Assembly: GCA_028695935.1 (NCBI GenBank) | Contig: JAQVHY010000008.1 | Coordinates: forward strand, 1 to 44,573 | Direction of reading: 5' to 3' | Length of the DNA: 44,573 nt | DNA from: Desulfobacca sp. | GTDB lineage: Bacteria; Desulfobacterota; Desulfobaccia; Desulfobaccales; Desulfobaccaceae | Part shown: in pieces, positions 24,696-34,269 of the stretch | How the letters are laid out: each line of letters begins with the position of its first letter | Position numbering within the stretch: position 1 is the first letter of the stretch | Notes under the pieces: generated by a model | Seen by the model: the letters and a program-made list of their open reading frames with translations, nothing else | Databases searched by the model: none | Told to the model about the DNA's origin: nothing | Made by a program: the position numbers and the translations under genes

Positions 24696-25892
24696 TTAAA
24701 TTTGCTTAACCAATATGCCTTTGGGGGTAATGGTGAGCCATTCTATGCCGTTCGGTGTAATCCGGCCGGTATCTTCCTGGCCGATCATGCCGATCTTTGG
24801 CAGAAAAAATTTAGGCTCAAAGGCCATTACCATATCAGTTTCCAAGGCATGGGGAAAATGGGCGCTGAGCAAGGGGAATTCGTCGGCCTCCAGTCCTACC
24901 CCATGGCCGATGAAGCGTACCCGATCCTGGCCGATCCCCATGAAATAATCTTGGCGGCCCTGAGCCTGCACTGCTTGCCAGAGACGATGATAAAGGTCTC
25001 CCGGCATCACCCCCGGACAGGCCTCGGCGGCAAACATCCGGTACAGGTCCTCGACCACGGCAAAGGCTTCCCAGGCCTCATCCGGCAGCCAGCCCAGGGC
25101 ATACATCCGGGTCTGATCGATGATATAGCCATTGACGCAGGCCAGAAAGTCAATGCTGATCGGCTCCCCTGGTACCAAGGGCTTGGAGCTCGCCCCTTGC
25201 GGGAAGGCCGGACTGACCCCGGAGCCGCCGCTGGGCGTGTCCGTATAGGCCGCCTTTAGCCCCGAGGTGCCGGAGAGTACATGGCCGAAAAACAGTTCCA
25301 GATTCCAGCGCCGGAGGCGCGCCTGACCTTGATCACCTAAGCGCCGCAAATGATAGATCACCTCGGCATCTAACTCCAATTCCGTCATCCCCGGTTTGAG
25401 CAGTTCGACAGCAACCTGCAAAGCCTGGTCCAAGAGGGCTGCAGCCCGCCGCAATTGCTCGATTTCATAGGCACTTTTGACCATTCGCTGGTAACGGATG
25501 ATGGTTGATAAATCCTTAATCGGGTGGGACGGGAAAACCTGCTGGCCCAGCTTCAAGTACAGGGCCGCAGGCAATACATCAAGCTCCAGACCCACGCGGG
25601 CTTGCCGCGGAAGGCCGATTTTATCCAATAAGTGGCGAAGGTCCTTAAAATTTTTAAAATGCTTTACCGGCCACACCGAGCCTTCGGTAGCGAGGCGCTG
25701 GCAAGGCCGCCGCACCAGCAACTGCGGCTGGTCCTGGGCCGGCACGGCCAGAAAACCGTCCACCACCGTGCCGGTATAATAAAACAGGTCGGTATTTTGG
25801 CCGATCAGCGCCAGGTCGAGATTATGCTTTACTAACTGGCGCTGCAGGTGAGCCACGCGCGCCTCGATTTCGGGGAAGGGAACTCTTTCCAT
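24696..25892 (-). CDS. M24 family metallopeptidase (Xaa-Pro dipeptidase-like)
   Basis: The start is ATG 25892 in a TGATG overlap with the LutC-like stop; longer readings only shadow lutC. The 398-residue product has a creatinase-type N-terminal domain (from RVAHLQRQLVKHNLDLALI) and a pita-bread M24 domain. That domain shows the metal-ligand motifs SIDFLACVNGYIIDQTRMYA, IGHGVGLEADEFP, MAFEPKFFLP and IGQEDTGRI, supplying Asp, Asp, His, Glu and Glu. It should cut dipeptides or peptides ending in Xaa-Pro, although M24 relatives can have other substrates. Being locked into an operon with LutB and LutC is odd for a general peptidase. Confidence 0.88.
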   Translation of the reverse strand: MERVPFPEIEARVAHLQRQLVKHNLDLALIGQNTDLFYYTGTVVDGFLAVPAQDQPQLLVRRPCQRLATEGSVWPVKHFKNFKDLRHLLDKIGLPRQARVGLELDVLPAALYLKLGQQVFPSHPIKDLSTIIRYQRMVKSAYEIEQLRRAAALLDQALQVAVELLKPGMTELELDAEVIYHLRRLGDQGQARLRRWNLELFFGHVLSGTSGLKAAYTDTPSGGSGVSPAFPQGASSKPLVPGEPISIDFLACVNGYIIDQTRMYALGWLPDEAWEAFAVVEDLYRMFAAEACPGVMPGDLYHRLWQAVQAQGRQDYFMGIGQDRVRFIGHGVGLEADEFPLLSAHFPHALETDMVMAFEPKFFLPKIGMIGQEDTGRITPNGIEWLTITPKGILVKQI

Positions 25893-26422
25893 CAGGACTC
25901 CGGACAATAGATTAGCACCTCCAGGCTTTCGGCGCCCTGGGCACCCAGGACCAGGGTTTTTTCGATATCCGCGGTCCGGCTGGGGCCGGTAAGCCAACTG
26001 ACCAGCCCCGAGGGCTCCTGGGCGGTCAACTCTAAGGCCTGGGCCAGAGTCAGCCCGGCCCGCTCTTGGGGGACGATGATGATATGTTGGCGAGGGCACC
26101 CGGATAGTCGAAAAGCCAAAGGTGATTGGGCGGTGATGATTAGGCTGCCGGTCTCCGGGATGGCCCCGGCCGCGACCGTGACTAGGGTATTAATTTGTGC
26201 CATCCCGGCCTGATCGGGAGGCATCTCCGACAGGAAGTTAAAGTCGGTGACGCCCTGGGCCGCTAAGCGGGGTGCGACCTTCTGCAACCAGGGATGATCC
26301 TCTAAAACCAATGGTTGATTGGCGCGTTCAGCCAGGGCCTGGGCCAACTGCTCCAGCCCGATAATTTCCCGCCCATGAGCCTGGGCTTCGGCTAGCCGGA
26401 TTAGAAGTAGTTCAAAGTCCAT
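25892..26422 (-). CDS. lutC: LUD-domain protein, LutC-like
   Basis: The LUD domain is found in LutC, a component of the LutABC iron-sulfur lactate oxidation system. The product has the family end TGPSRTADIEKTLVLGAQGA and the preceding VAAGAIPETGSLII pattern. The start is taken as ATG 26422 (176 residues); a GTG at 26455 adds 11 residues, and neither has a good ribosome binding site. It follows the LutB-like gene by 67 bp and overlaps the M24 gene by one base. No lutA is present nearby, so the complex may differ from classical LutABC. Confidence 0.85.
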   Translation of the reverse strand: MDFELLLIRLAEAQAHGREIIGLEQLAQALAERANQPLVLEDHPWLQKVAPRLAAQGVTDFNFLSEMPPDQAGMAQINTLVTVAAGAIPETGSLIITAQSPLAFRLSGCPRQHIIIVPQERAGLTLAQALELTAQEPSGLVSWLTGPSRTADIEKTLVLGAQGAESLEVLIYCPES

Positions 26423-26489
26423 AGCCGGATTAAAAATTATTGAGCCTCTTCGCACTCTATCAAGACCAAGTCAAAGCAGACATTAAGAA

Positions 26490-27797
26490 CTAATTTTTTC
26501 TTTCTTCCATCGATCGATGATAACTCTTGGGAGCGAATTCGGGCAACCGCCGTCCCGAGCCCCACAGATAGCTTTGCAAAGAAGTAGGCAGATGGTTCCT
26601 GACCAACCGCAACCCGGGTTCCAGACTGCGATACAGACGGGGCCGGGCCATGATCGCCGCAGTAGCCCGCACCAAGAGGCGCAGGGCTTGATGCCGGACA
26701 CTCTGGGAGCGCAATCGCGTGATCTGGTTGGCCAGGTCGATTTTTACCGGGCAGATCAGACTACAGGCCCCGCATTGACTGCACAGGTCGGCTAGATCAG
26801 CGCCGTTACCCAAAAACGGCGCCAACAGGATACCGATGGCGCCGGGATAGACTTGGCCATAAAGATGGCCGCCGCCGAGTTGAAAAATCGGGCAAATATT
26901 CAGGCAGGCCCCGCAACGCAGGCAGTAAAGCGCCTCTCGTGCTTGCGGGTGCGCGGCCAGCCGCCGCCGGCCATTATCCAACAGCACCAGATAAAAGGCC
27001 TGAGGAGCTGATCCCTGATTTTTAAGGCCGTGGATAAAATTAACATACGCGGTCAAGCGTTGGCCGGTGGCGCTGGCCGGTAACAGGCGCAGCAAGACCT
27101 CGAGATCGGCAAGGCTGGGAATTATCTTTTCAATCCCCATCAGCGCCAGGTGCACCGGGGGGACAGTGGCCGTGAGCCGCAGGTTGCCTTCGTTTTCTAT
27201 CATCACCAGGGTGCCGCGGGCCGCGGCGGCAAAATTGACCCCGGTAATCCCCATCTGGGCGTCCCCAAAGCTGGATCGCAGAACCGCCGCGCCCTGACGG
27301 CTGAGGAGGGCCGGATCGGTCTGGCGCGGCACCCCCAGGCGGGCGTGAAACAGGTCGGCGATCTGCTCCCGGTTGAGGTGCAGGGCCGGGGCGGTAAGAT
27401 GACCAGGGCGCTCCCCGGCCAGTTGGACGATAAATTCGCCCAGATCGGTTTCGGTCACCGACAGCCCGGCCGACTCCAGGGCGGAATTAAGACCGATTTC
27501 TTCGGTAGTCATCGATTTGGCTTTGACCACCTTGTTAACCTGGTGGCGCCCTGCGACTTCTAAGATTAGCCGCCGCGCCTGGGCCGCATCCCGGGCATAG
27601 ATCACCTCGCCCCCCCAGCTTTGGACCTGGCGCGTCAATTGCTCCAGGTAATCATCCAGATGGGCGATGACCTCGGCCTTTATAGTCCGGGCCTGCTCCC
27701 GCCAAGCTTCCCACTCCGGGTAGGTCTGCACTAGCTGTTCCCGGGCGGCCAGGGCCCGGTGGGTGGCGACTCGCACTGCGGGGTAAACTACCGCCAT
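26490..27797 (-). CDS. lutB: LutB/LldF-like iron-sulfur protein
   Basis: LutB is the central iron-sulfur subunit of the LutABC lactate oxidation system and resembles LldF. The start is ATG 27797; a TTG at 27842 overlaps the upstream stop but is less likely. The 435-residue product has an N-terminal LUD domain (KAKSMTTEEIGLNSALESAG, GVNFAAAARGTLVMIENEGN) and two C-terminal ferredoxin-type motifs, CLRCGACLNICP and CSQCGACSLICPV, for two 4Fe-4S clusters. Lactate or another 2-hydroxy acid is a reasonable substrate, but without LutA this remains inference. Confidence 0.9.
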   Translation of the reverse strand: MAVVYPAVRVATHRALAAREQLVQTYPEWEAWREQARTIKAEVIAHLDDYLEQLTRQVQSWGGEVIYARDAAQARRLILEVAGRHQVNKVVKAKSMTTEEIGLNSALESAGLSVTETDLGEFIVQLAGERPGHLTAPALHLNREQIADLFHARLGVPRQTDPALLSRQGAAVLRSSFGDAQMGITGVNFAAAARGTLVMIENEGNLRLTATVPPVHLALMGIEKIIPSLADLEVLLRLLPASATGQRLTAYVNFIHGLKNQGSAPQAFYLVLLDNGRRRLAAHPQAREALYCLRCGACLNICPIFQLGGGHLYGQVYPGAIGILLAPFLGNGADLADLCSQCGACSLICPVKIDLANQITRLRSQSVRHQALRLLVRATAAIMARPRLYRSLEPGLRLVRNHLPTSLQSYLWGSGRRLPEFAPKSYHRSMEERKN

Positions 27798-27838
27798 TTT
27801 ACTTATCGATTTTATAAAAACTACCGATCTAATGCTAA

Positions 27839-28531
27839 TCAACCAAACTGATGCAATTTTTCCGGGGCTTCGATGGCGGTGTCCAGGAATTCATTCAGCT
27901 GGTCGGCAATCCAGGCATGTTCGCTGAGCTGGCTGATGGACTGGTGGATCGAACTTTTAAGCTCTGCCGGCAACACCTGATCGGTGGCCAGACGGTCTTT
28001 CAAAAAGGCCACCAGAGTTTTACAAGAAATTAACTGTTTGGCCTTCCCGGAGCGGGTAAAGATGTCCTTAATGTCTTGGTTTATCCGCTCGGTGGCGAGG
28101 CCGTGCAGAAAGCGCTGGGGAGAGCCGCCGCTGAACAGCGAGGTAAAAAAATAACGGAAATAATAAAATCGTTTTCCGGTTCGCCAGATCTGGTCGAGAT
28201 TTCCCTGCTGCTCCGGCGCCTGCCCATAAGTCTCCAGGGCATCGCGATAAGGGCGCTCCAGCCGCCCCAGAATTACGTTTTTAATCAGAAACAGGTTGAT
28301 CAGAAACATCCCCAGCACGCTGGTATTGCGCAGCGAGGGCGGGATTTCGCTGGACCAGTTCCAGAGAAAATAGATAAACAGCAATAACATTACAATGGTG
28401 CGTATTAAACCAAGCTTGGAGGCCACATGACGGGGATCATGACGATGGCCGAAAAAATAAGCCAGCAGCAGGAATAGCAGGACCACTTGAACATAGGCGC
28501 TTAACAGTAAATTAATGATATTATCAATCAT
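27839..28531 (-). CDS. Membrane protein, unknown function, upstream of lutBC
   Basis: I do not recognise this family. The 230-residue product has about three hydrophobic segments: VQVVLLFLLLAYFFG (about residues 14-28), IRTIVMLLLFIYFLW and VLGMFLINLFLIKNVIL. These are followed by a cytoplasmic or periplasmic helical domain of about 130 residues rich in charged positions. GAGG stands eight bases before the ATG. The LutB-like gene begins 41 bp downstream, so it is probably the first gene of that operon. It may anchor or regulate the complex, which is speculation. Confidence 0.6.
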   Translation of the reverse strand: MIDNIINLLLSAYVQVVLLFLLLAYFFGHRHDPRHVASKLGLIRTIVMLLLFIYFLWNWSSEIPPSLRNTSVLGMFLINLFLIKNVILGRLERPYRDALETYGQAPEQQGNLDQIWRTGKRFYYFRYFFTSLFSGGSPQRFLHGLATERINQDIKDIFTRSGKAKQLISCKTLVAFLKDRLATDQVLPAELKSSIHQSISQLSEHAWIADQLNEFLDTAIEAPEKLHQFG

Positions 28532-28639
28532 TTCAGTATCCTCGTAGTTAAACTCTCCTCACTCAGATAATCCCCACAGTTTTTTATAACCCAGTTCTGA
28601 TCCTCACCAGAGATTTTTTAGCCTGATGACCTAAAGAAA

Positions 28640-31147
28640 TCATCTCCAATGCGAATAGTGGGTAACTCTTTGTTTGGCGAGCTGAAGGAAATGCCGATGA
28701 CGGGTTCCGGTTAGCCGGAGATGACGATAAACCGTCACTTTGGCCAGGTCCTCAAGGAAAATCCAGACAATACAATATCCCCAGACCAGCCCTACCTGAC
28801 TCCAATTGATCGGCGCCATCAGTCCGATGGGATAGACTACGAACAGGGTGGCGGCCAGCTTGGTGATAATCGCCGACCACAACAGCGTAGCCGAAGGATA
28901 GGGTTTGGACAGAAACATGCGCGGAGTGCGGGCCACAAACAGCGTTAAGTGGCCGGCCACTGCCAGTTTCAGGAAGATAAAGGTCTGAATCTGGGCAATA
29001 TCAAGGAGCAGCCAGGACTTGGCGATGAGCAGCAGACCGAAGGTTTCAATCACCCCGATCAATCCCAAGACCGTGGCCACGGTGAGCACCCGGTGCATAT
29101 TCCAACTCACCGGTTGGGGGTCGATCAAGGTGTTATCCGAGGCAATGGTCATGATCGGGACATCGTTGAAGAAGGCCAACAGGATGATCATAATCGCGGT
29201 GATCGGGTAAAAATTGTAGACCAGCATCGCCAGTACCACAAAAAACATGATGCGGATGGTTTCGATGATGCGGTAGATGGCGTAACTGTTCATGCGTTCA
29301 AAGATCTGGCGGGCTTCCTCCACCGCCTTGACGATCACCGACAGACCGGGCGCGGTCAGGACCAGGGCGGCGGCGGCCCGGGCCGCGTCCGTAGCGCCGC
29401 TCACGGCAATGCCGACGTCGGCCTGTTTAATGGCCGGCGCGTCGTTGACGCCATCCCCGGTCATGCCGACGATATGTCCGGCCGCCTGCAGCGCCTTGAC
29501 AATGCCGTATTTATGTTCTGGAAAGACCTGAGCATAACCGTCGGCCTGTTCGATTTCCCGCTCCGCTTCCGGACTCAGGTGGGCCACATCCACCCCTTCC
29601 TGGAAAATTTGGTCGGCGGGCTGAATATTGCCGCCTAATCCCAACTGCTGGCTGACCTCCCGGCCAATCGCGACATTGTCGCCAGTGACCATCTTGATCT
29701 TGATTCCATGGTTTTTGGCATTGGCAATGGTCGCGGCCGAATCCTCGCGCGGCGGGTCAAACAGCGACAGGATGCCCATAAATTGCCAGGGACCCTCATC
29801 CCGAGCACAGGCTACCCCTAAGGTCCGGTAACCCTTGACCGCCAGGTCGACTACTACCTGTTGGGCCCGGGTGATGTCATCCGGGGCCATCTGACAGAGG
29901 CCGATGATCACCTGCGGCGCGCCTTTGGTCACCTTGAGGGTCTGGTTCTGAGCATCCTTGATAAGGCTTTCGGTGCGTTTGTGGATCGGATCGAAGGGGA
30001 CGAATTTGGTCTGAGTGTAGTTGTCTAATACAGACCTGTCTTGAAGTCCGGCGATAACCGCCAGGTCGATAGGATCCTGATCTTCTGCTTTAGAAGCCAA
30101 GGAGCCATAAAAGATCAGTTCCTGCTCATCGGTAGCGCCAAAGAGGACACAGTCTCCCAGGCTAAGGCGATTCTGGGTCAGGGTGCCGGTCTTATCCGAG
30201 CATAGAATGTCGATCCCGGCCATTTCTTCAATGGACTCCAGCCGTGAAACCACCGCCCTCATTTTTGATAAGGCCATGGCCCCGACCGCCATGGTCACCG
30301 AGAGCACCGCGGGCATGGCCACGGGGATGGAGGCCACGGTGAGAATCAGGGCAAATTGGATCAGTTCCAGGAAGGGGGCACCCCGCTCCAACTGGACCAG
30401 CATCAGCACCGCGACCAATCCCAGGCTGATGTAGATCAGATAATCCCCGATTTGCAGGACGGCTTTCTGGAAATGCGAGGGTGCCCCGGCGGCCTGGACC
30501 AGACTGGCGGTGCGGCCAAAAAAGGTGTTAGGGCCGGTGCCGGTTACCAGGGCCAGCATTTCGCCTTGCTTGGCCACCGAGCCCGAATAAGCCAGATCCC
30601 CGACCTTGAGGTTGACCGGTAAGGATTCGCCGGTCAGCGCCGATTGATCGACGCTCAGGAAGTCGCCCTCCAGGAGCTTGACATCGGCCGGGATGACGTC
30701 CCCCAGTCGCAGGCGGATAATATCACCCGGGACCAGCTCGCGGGCAGCGATATCGGTCCATTGGCCGTCCCGGCGCACCCGAGCGTTGAGGGCTAATTGT
30801 TTCTTCAAAGCCTCCAGGGCATTGGCGGCCTTAAATTCCTGCCAGAAGCCGATGGAGGCATTGAAGACCAAGAGTAGCATGATGATGGTAAAATCATCCC
30901 AATCGCGCACAATCAGCGATAAAATCGCCGCGGCCTCGATCATCCAGGGTATGGGCCCCCAGAAATAACTCAAAAATTTGACGAGGGGACTGGCCTTTTT
31001 TTCGGCCAGTTCATTGGGGCCATATGCTCCCCGGCGTTTGCTGGCCTCTGCGGATGATAGACCATCAACGGTCGCCGCTAGTTTTTGCATCAGTTCAGCA
31101 ACTGAAATCCTCTGGGCCTCTTCCGGACTAATATTGTGGTTATCCAT
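28640..31147 (-). CDS. Plasma-membrane-type (P3A) H+-ATPase
   Basis: The protein belongs to the P-type H+-ATPases that pump protons out using ATP. The start is ATG 31147; a TTG 33 bases upstream is open. The 835-residue product has TGES at 172-175, PVAMPAVLSVTMAVGAMA, the phosphorylation site DKTGT with Asp318, and GDGVNDAPAIKQADVGIAVS. The transmembrane segments have RQIFERMNSYAIYR and FFNDVPIMTIASDN, matching the Arg and Asp regions used for proton transport in plant and fungal pumps. The long C-terminal regulatory tail of the plant enzymes is absent, as usual in prokaryotes. The direction in vivo and regulation cannot be read from sequence. Confidence 0.92.
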   Translation of the reverse strand: MDNHNISPEEAQRISVAELMQKLAATVDGLSSAEASKRRGAYGPNELAEKKASPLVKFLSYFWGPIPWMIEAAAILSLIVRDWDDFTIIMLLLVFNASIGFWQEFKAANALEALKKQLALNARVRRDGQWTDIAARELVPGDIIRLRLGDVIPADVKLLEGDFLSVDQSALTGESLPVNLKVGDLAYSGSVAKQGEMLALVTGTGPNTFFGRTASLVQAAGAPSHFQKAVLQIGDYLIYISLGLVAVLMLVQLERGAPFLELIQFALILTVASIPVAMPAVLSVTMAVGAMALSKMRAVVSRLESIEEMAGIDILCSDKTGTLTQNRLSLGDCVLFGATDEQELIFYGSLASKAEDQDPIDLAVIAGLQDRSVLDNYTQTKFVPFDPIHKRTESLIKDAQNQTLKVTKGAPQVIIGLCQMAPDDITRAQQVVVDLAVKGYRTLGVACARDEGPWQFMGILSLFDPPREDSAATIANAKNHGIKIKMVTGDNVAIGREVSQQLGLGGNIQPADQIFQEGVDVAHLSPEAEREIEQADGYAQVFPEHKYGIVKALQAAGHIVGMTGDGVNDAPAIKQADVGIAVSGATDAARAAAALVLTAPGLSVIVKAVEEARQIFERMNSYAIYRIIETIRIMFFVVLAMLVYNFYPITAIMIILLAFFNDVPIMTIASDNTLIDPQPVSWNMHRVLTVATVLGLIGVIETFGLLLIAKSWLLLDIAQIQTFIFLKLAVAGHLTLFVARTPRMFLSKPYPSATLLWSAIITKLAATLFVVYPIGLMAPINWSQVGLVWGYCIVWIFLEDLAKVTVYRHLRLTGTRHRHFLQLAKQRVTHYSHWR

Positions 31148-31297
31148 GATATCTGGCCTGACTTGGTTTCTCGAGGTCAAGTTGAGTTTGAATTAACCGC
31201 GCCACCCGCTACCGTCCCCTCCTGGTGCTGAAGGATGCAAGATTTTAAGTGATGGGGGTGGGTGCCGATCCAGCTTTTCCATTGGGAGCGGGGGTGA

Positions 31298-32305
31298 TTA
31301 AGCCAGTCCGCACTCTTTAGAAAAACGCACCGCTTCCCGGACCATCTGATTGGTATAACCCCATTCATTGTCGTACCAGCTCATGACCTTAACCAGGTCA
31401 CCGTCCACCACCTGGGTCATGTTCAGGTCCACTATGGAGGCGTGCGGGTCCTTGATGATATCAGAAGAAACAATGGGATCTTCGGCTACGCCCAGGATAT
31501 CTTGATAGCGGGCGCTCTGGGATTCCTCTTTAAAGATGCGATTGACCTCATCTACCGTGGTCGGCCTTTCGGTCATAAAGACAATGTCCGCCAGCGACCC
31601 GCAGGCGACCGGACCGCGTACCGCCACCCCATCAAATTTGCCCTTAAATTGGGGCAGGGTAATGGCCGTGGCCTTGGCCGCGCCGGTGGTGGTGGGCACA
31701 AAATTAGCGGCTCCGGCCCGCCCCCGGTTAAAATGGCGATTGGGACCGTCAACAATCGCCTGGGTAGCGGTATAGGCATGAATGGTGGTCATGATGGCCT
31801 TTTTGACCCCGATTCTTCTCCACATAACCTCCACCACCGGGGAGATACAGTTGGTGGTGCAACTGGCACAGGAGATCACATGGGCGGACTCTTCCGGGGT
31901 GCAGACGCCGGGAACGATGACACAGACATCCGGACCTTTGGGAGGGGCAGAGAGGATGATATAGCGGGCGCCGGCCTGCACATGTTTGGCCAGACCATCC
32001 CGGTCGGTAAAGACGCCGGTGCATTCAAAGACGATATCAATCCCCAGATCTTTCCAGGGGAGTTGAGTCGGGTCTTTTTCGCTGAAAAATTGGTATTTTT
32101 TCCCTGCTACGACCAAATGATTGCCGTCGCTCTCGACTTTTTGGTCATAACGGCCGTAAACCGTGTCGTACTTAAGCAGGTACACCAGGTTATCCAAGGG
32201 CATCAGATCATTGACGGCCATTAACTCTAATTCCGGGGTCTCCAGGATGATCTTTAAAGCTGCCCGGCCAATTCTACCCATACCATTAATCGCGACCTTT
32301 GCCAT
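31298..32305 (-). CDS. gap: Glyceraldehyde-3-phosphate dehydrogenase
   Basis: The enzyme oxidises glyceraldehyde 3-phosphate in glycolysis and works in reverse in gluconeogenesis. The 335-residue product starts with VAINGMGRIGRAALK and has the catalytic segment SCASCTTNCISPVVE. HAYTATQAIVDGPNRHFNRG and SWYDNEWGYTNQMV are further family motifs. AVNDL near residue 32, with Asp, points to NAD rather than NADP. AGGAGG precedes the ATG by seven bases. The gene lies 71 bp downstream of ppiD; no separate promoter is evident. Confidence 0.97.
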   Translation of the reverse strand: MAKVAINGMGRIGRAALKIILETPELELMAVNDLMPLDNLVYLLKYDTVYGRYDQKVESDGNHLVVAGKKYQFFSEKDPTQLPWKDLGIDIVFECTGVFTDRDGLAKHVQAGARYIILSAPPKGPDVCVIVPGVCTPEESAHVISCASCTTNCISPVVEVMWRRIGVKKAIMTTIHAYTATQAIVDGPNRHFNRGRAGAANFVPTTTGAAKATAITLPQFKGKFDGVAVRGPVACGSLADIVFMTERPTTVDEVNRIFKEESQSARYQDILGVAEDPIVSSDIIKDPHASIVDLNMTQVVDGDLVKVMSWYDNEWGYTNQMVREAVRFSKECGLA

Positions 32306-32376
32306 TGTGGACCTCCTTGCTAGTTAAGGATTCTTGGATGTTGCCGAACCTGGCCGAAATTTCCAGGGCGGCGGGA

Positions 32377-34266
32377 TTATGAGGGCAATTCGTAGATCTT
32401 AATGTTCGCCCGCTGTCGTTCAGCCGCCAGCCACTGGGCGAACAACAATTGCCGTTTATGTTCCAGGACGGAACGATAAAGCTGATCCCGGACTTTTTGA
32501 AATTCCTCGGTACTGGGTGCCCGCTGCGCCTTAAAGGCCAACAAATAGTATTGTCCCTTCCAGGTGATGGGTTTCTTGACATAGGGATGCTCGTGAGAGA
32601 GCTGGAAGGCCGCCAGGGACAAATCTTCCGCCTGCCGCAGGCCCGGAAACCCCTGGGCTCGGGTAAAGAAACCACTGTTATGCAGCGGCAAGCCGGCCTG
32701 GGCCGCGACTTTACCCAAAGACTCGCCTTCTTGGAGACGGGCCAGCAAACTCTGGGCCGCCTTTTCGGCCTGAGCTGCGGCTTGCTGCTGCTTGACGGCC
32801 TGGCGTACCTGATCGGCAATCTGGTTCAGAGGTGGGATGTGACTCTCTTGGCGCTCTAGGGGCTGTAGAATTACCAGGCCCTTAGTCAAGGGGATAATTT
32901 TACTGATTTCTCTTGGTTTCAGGTTTAAGGCCGTCTGGTTGAACTGCGGATAGCTCCCCAGACCCGGAACCGGGTCCGGTAGAGCCAGGAATGGGGTTTC
33001 TTGAAGCTGCAATTGGTGTTTTTGGGCTACTTCGGTCATGGTCGCGGTGGCCAGTTCCGCTTTAAGCTGTTGCGCGGCTTCCTGGGCCAAACCGCGGGCC
33101 TGCTGTTCCTTAAAGCGGGTTTCGACCTGGGCGCGCACCTGCTTAAGAGGTGTCACTTCCTGCTCTTTAATTTCCTCCACCCGAAGGATATAGTAGCCTT
33201 TGGGGGTACGAGCCAGGCCGACCTGTCCTGCCGGGAGGGAAAACGCCACTTTTTCCCATGCGGGCAGATTCTGCCCGCGGCTGACATAGCCCAGGTCACC
33301 GTCCTGGTCGCGACTGGCCTGATCTTGAGAGTAAGTCTGGACCAGTTGGGCAAAGTCTTCTCCGGCCTGGGCCCGACTCAGAATCTCCTCGGCCTGTTTT
33401 TTTATACGCTGCAGCTCAGGTTTTGAGGCTCCTTTCGGTTCCGCCAACAGCAATTGCCTTACCCGGATGGTTTTCGGGCGGGCATATTCGTCCTGATGAT
33501 CTTGATAGAAGGACTCCAGTTCTTCGGGAGTAACTTTGACTCGATCCACATAATGGCTATCAGGCAGAAATAGATAACGGACCCGGACCCGATCGGGCTG
33601 CCGGAAGTCGTCCTGGTGGGCTTTATAATAGTCCGCGACTTCGGCCTCCGAGACCTTTTGCTCGGCCAGATATCGCTCTGGAGAGACTACTAAGTAATCA
33701 ACCTTCACGGCCTCGCGCTCCAGGCGAAATAATTCTTGGAGCTCGGCCTCCGAAACCTTGGCAAACGAGGTAATCAGTTGGACGGTCTTTTTGATCAGCA
33801 GACCCTGGCGTTCCCGGGCTTCAAAATCAGCCGGGGAAAGCCGGTTCCGGGCCAGAATGGCCAGATAGCGCTGGTGGTTAAAGCCCTGTTCATCCTGAAA
33901 CGCGGGGTATTGTTTGATATGGTCCTGCAATTCCGTGGTGGTAACCATAATTCCCAGTCGCGACGCGGCTTGTACGATCAGGATCTCTTCGATCAGACGG
34001 CCCAGGGCCTGTTCTTTGAGGTTAAGTGATTTTATCAGTTCCTCATCGGCCTCATCACCTAATTTGTCGCGGTATAATCTTAATAGCACATTGTAAGTCT
34101 TCATATAAACCGAAAGGTGGATCGGCGTCCCATTGACCGTGGCGACTTGTTGGAACGCGGCCGACCGGAAGCCGCCAATGCCCCAGAAGACGAAGACCAC
34201 CACGATGATGCCCACCGCCAGGACAATGAACCAGGAGCGGGCGTACTTACGCATTAAATTAAGCAC
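32377..34266 (-). CDS. ppiD: Periplasmic PpiD-like folding chaperone (SurA/PpiD type)
   Basis: PpiD-type proteins are inner-membrane-anchored chaperones near the Sec translocon. The GTG start at 34266 has AAGGA about ten bases upstream. The 629-residue product begins with the usual LNLMRKYARSWFIVLAVGI anchor, followed by a SurA-N-like helical domain. A parvulin domain lies roughly at 265-365 (from VRQLLLAEPKG to GYYILRVEEIKE), followed by a second, degenerate segment and a long helical C-terminus. Whether the parvulin domain is catalytically active cannot be judged. It follows cpoB by three bases. Confidence 0.9.
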   Translation of the reverse strand: MLNLMRKYARSWFIVLAVGIIVVVFVFWGIGGFRSAAFQQVATVNGTPIHLSVYMKTYNVLLRLYRDKLGDEADEELIKSLNLKEQALGRLIEEILIVQAASRLGIMVTTTELQDHIKQYPAFQDEQGFNHQRYLAILARNRLSPADFEARERQGLLIKKTVQLITSFAKVSEAELQELFRLEREAVKVDYLVVSPERYLAEQKVSEAEVADYYKAHQDDFRQPDRVRVRYLFLPDSHYVDRVKVTPEELESFYQDHQDEYARPKTIRVRQLLLAEPKGASKPELQRIKKQAEEILSRAQAGEDFAQLVQTYSQDQASRDQDGDLGYVSRGQNLPAWEKVAFSLPAGQVGLARTPKGYYILRVEEIKEQEVTPLKQVRAQVETRFKEQQARGLAQEAAQQLKAELATATMTEVAQKHQLQLQETPFLALPDPVPGLGSYPQFNQTALNLKPREISKIIPLTKGLVILQPLERQESHIPPLNQIADQVRQAVKQQQAAAQAEKAAQSLLARLQEGESLGKVAAQAGLPLHNSGFFTRAQGFPGLRQAEDLSLAAFQLSHEHPYVKKPITWKGQYYLLAFKAQRAPSTEEFQKVRDQLYRSVLEHKRQLLFAQWLAAERQRANIKIYELPS

Positions 34267-34269
34267 GGT

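Noticed and set aside
28949-29638. 229-codon open frame antisense to the H+-ATPase
   Set aside because: Gln/Asp/His/Gly-rich sequence caused by the opposite strand of a conserved ATPase; no ribosome binding site.
31442-32224. 260-codon open frame antisense to gap
   Set aside because: It lies wholly within a clear GAPDH gene and its translation has no family pattern; GC-rich codons keep the antisense frame open.
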